From: Actinomycetota bacterium
Lineage (GTDB): Bacteria; Actinomycetota; Actinomycetes; Streptosporangiales; Streptosporangiaceae
DNA length: 15,594 nucleotides
Direction of reading: 5' to 3'
NCBI GenBank assembly: GCA_003242605.1
Contig: QGUZ01000103.1
Coordinates: 1 to 15,594 of the forward strand
The notes under the pieces are model-generated. The model saw only the letters and a program-made list of their open reading frames with translations. It was not told the DNA's origin and made no database searches. Shown piece by piece: positions 14,725 through 15,594 of this stretch. A program made the translations under genes and the position numbers. Within the stretch, counting starts at the first letter, position 1, and each line of letters starts with the position of its first letter.

Positions 14725-14731
14725 GAACGGC

Positions 14732-15298
14732 ATGGGGCAAGCAGCCTGGGCCCGCGATCTCGCTCGAAAGCTCCTTGAACGGTCGCTGCCGCGGCGATGG
14801 GCGCACTCCAATGGTGTCGCGGCCCGAGCGGTGGAGCTGGCGCCGGTCCTGGGTTCCGCTGCCGAGCTGGTGGAGGCGGCGGCGTGGCTGCATGACATCG
14901 GGTACGCGCCCGATCTGGTCGACACCGGCTTCCATCCGCTGGACGGCGCGCGCTACCTGCGCGATGTCGCCGGAGCGGATGAGCGGCTGTGTCGGCTGGT
15001 GGCGCATCACTCGTGCGCGGTGTTCGAGGCCGAGCAGCGCGGCCTGCTCGAGGTGCTGCAGGCCGAGTTCCCCCAGGAGACGGTCGAGCTTCGGCAGGCG
15101 CTCACCTACTGCGACATGACCACCGGACCCGACGGCACACGTCTGGACGTGGCCGATCGGCTGGCCGAGATTCACTCCCGCTACGGACCGGATCACCTGG
15201 TGAGCCGGTCGATTGCCAACGCCACTCCCTGCATCACCGCGGCGGTCGAGGCGATCGAAAGGCGGCTAGCCGATGTGCGGGCGGCCGGTATCGGCTAG
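14732..15298 (+). CDS. HD-domain (HDIG) phosphohydrolase
   Basis: A 188-residue metal-dependent hydrolase of the HD superfamily. The expected metal ligands are visible: His25 (AHSNGVA), His54-Asp55 within LHDIGYAPD, and Asp128 (YCDMTTGPDG). Relatives act on nucleotides or phosphate esters; the substrate is unknown. The ATG at 14732 gives a normal start; a GTG at 14723 is possible. It ends with TAG at 15298 inside the direct repeat. A decayed copy of its tail lies 2193 bp upstream, beside the intact Nudix gene, and a decayed Nudix tail follows it on the other strand. I infer that the two genes were originally a convergent pair with ends overlapping by 33 bp. Confidence 0.88.
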   Translation: MGQAAWARDLARKLLERSLPRRWAHSNGVAARAVELAPVLGSAAELVEAAAWLHDIGYAPDLVDTGFHPLDGARYLRDVAGADERLCRLVAHHSCAVFEAEQRGLLEVLQAEFPQETVELRQALTYCDMTTGPDGTRLDVADRLAEIHSRYGPDHLVSRSIANATPCITAAVEAIERRLADVRAAGIG

Positions 15299-15379
15299 GA
15301 AGTGCTCGATGCGCATCCGCATCGACCGGTCCATCGGATAGGTGAGGACCTGTCGCTCGGCACCCAGCGGACCTCACGC
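15227..15379. repeat. Direct repeat copy 2 (HD tail / Nudix tail)
   Basis: Partner of 13034-13187. Here the HD half is intact (TAG present) and the Nudix half is broken by a one-base deletion and by loss of everything past CGGACCTCACGC. The two copies bound a 2.2-kb segment holding Nudix, crcB, DUF190, crcB and HD. Confidence 0.9.
15266..15379 (-). pseudogene. Relic of the Nudix gene 3' end
   Basis: Matches the last ~115 bp of the intact Nudix gene, including the stop (CTA on the plus strand at 15266-15268). A one-base deletion near 15352 breaks the frame, and similarity ends at about 15379. The Nudix box and N-terminus are absent. Confidence 0.82.
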
Positions 15380-15389
15380 AGGACACTTC

Positions 15390-15426
15390 GACAAGGCCCC
15401 GGCACGGTCCGGAGCCCTTCCTTGTC
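15390..15426. terminator. Possible two-part hairpin downstream of the HD gene
   Basis: GACAAGG (15390-15396) pairs with CCTTGTC (15420-15426). An inner CCGG (15399-15402) pairs with CCGG (15409-15412) around a six-base loop. There is no T tract, so it could be a GC-type actinomycete terminator or just an inverted repeat. Confidence 0.35.
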
Positions 15427-15594
15427 AGGGTGCGACCTGGGCAGACGCCCTCAAGATCATTCCACGCATATTCCGCGAACAGCGATCCACGGCTGCTTCC
15501 GATGGCCTACGGCTGCACACGGCAGAAGAGCGGTGGAATGCAAATGCCCAGGCCAGAGGGCATCTCTCGAGGTCGGAGGAGTGCCCCCGGCAGG
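15427..15594. other. Unassigned end of window
   Basis: Noticeably less GC-rich than the rest. A plus-strand frame stays open to the window end and contains ADALKIIPRIFREQ and LRLHTAEERWNANAQ, which look protein-like but were not recognised. An inverted pair CATTCCAC (15458-15465) and GTGGAATG (15533-15540) is also present. It could be a gene fragment or a mobile-element edge; neither is established. Confidence 0.3.

Noticed and set aside
14664..14731. Possible fluoride riboswitch near the crcB genes (GGGCTGATGGCAGCCC)
   Set aside because: It has a CTGATGGC-like piece, but the first conserved half (GGNGATG with its pseudoknot partner) is not found, and it is oriented towards the HD gene and away from crcB.
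14155..14925. A 256-codon minus-strand open frame through DUF190 and the truncated crcB
   Set aside because: It carries only the N-terminal DUF190 segment before the frameshift; its upstream part is out of frame with crcB and antisense to the HD gene.

Overview
The window is very GC-rich (well over 70% G+C in most genes, with G or C at nearly every third codon position). It has GTG starts, TTGACA/TAGNNT-type promoters and several probable leaderless transcripts. This fits a high-GC actinomycete, possibly of the Streptosporangiales; the genus cannot be fixed from the sequence alone.

Layout. (1) 1-1.8 kb: the 3' part of a FAD/NAD(P)-binding protein gene, whose upstream end runs into a suspicious poly-C tract, faces a SAM-dependent methyltransferase. 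(2) 2.1-3.8 kb: a TetR regulator is divergent from a siderophore-interacting-protein-type flavoprotein, with a 31-bp palindrome over the promoter between them. (3) 4.0-7.4 kb: a tightly coupled leftward operon, TetR - ABC ATPase - two-halved ABC exporter permease, with its promoter and a 38-bp palindrome at its head. (4) 7.7-9.85 kb: a TetR divergent from a DHA2-type MFS exporter, with two copies of one 22-bp palindrome between them. (5) 9.86-12.8 kb: a TetR divergent from an SDR oxidoreductase, which is followed by a second MFS exporter whose N-terminus appears frameshifted; a fourth palindrome lies between the divergent genes. (6) 12.8-15.4 kb: a different kind of block holding a Nudix hydrolase, a fluoride-channel operon (crcB - DUF190 - crcB) in which two of the three genes are broken, and an HD-domain hydrolase. 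It is bounded by a ~154-bp direct repeat made of the HD-gene tail fused to the Nudix-gene tail. (7) The last ~215 bp are unassigned and less GC-rich.

How it works together. Regions 2-5 are four self-contained regulatory cassettes. Each TetR repressor sits beside one enzyme or exporter, and each has its own unrelated palindromic operator. Three of the four control an efflux pump, so 2.1-12.8 kb reads as a cluster of inducible export/detoxification switches. Region 6 looks like a duplicated and partly decayed segment or inserted unit. Only one CrcB remains intact there, with Nudix and HD housecleaning-type hydrolases.

No clearly new multi-gene system was recognised. The most distinctive observations are the repeat-bounded HD/Nudix/crcB block, the four cassette-specific operators, and the apparent frameshifts in the second MFS gene and in DUF190.
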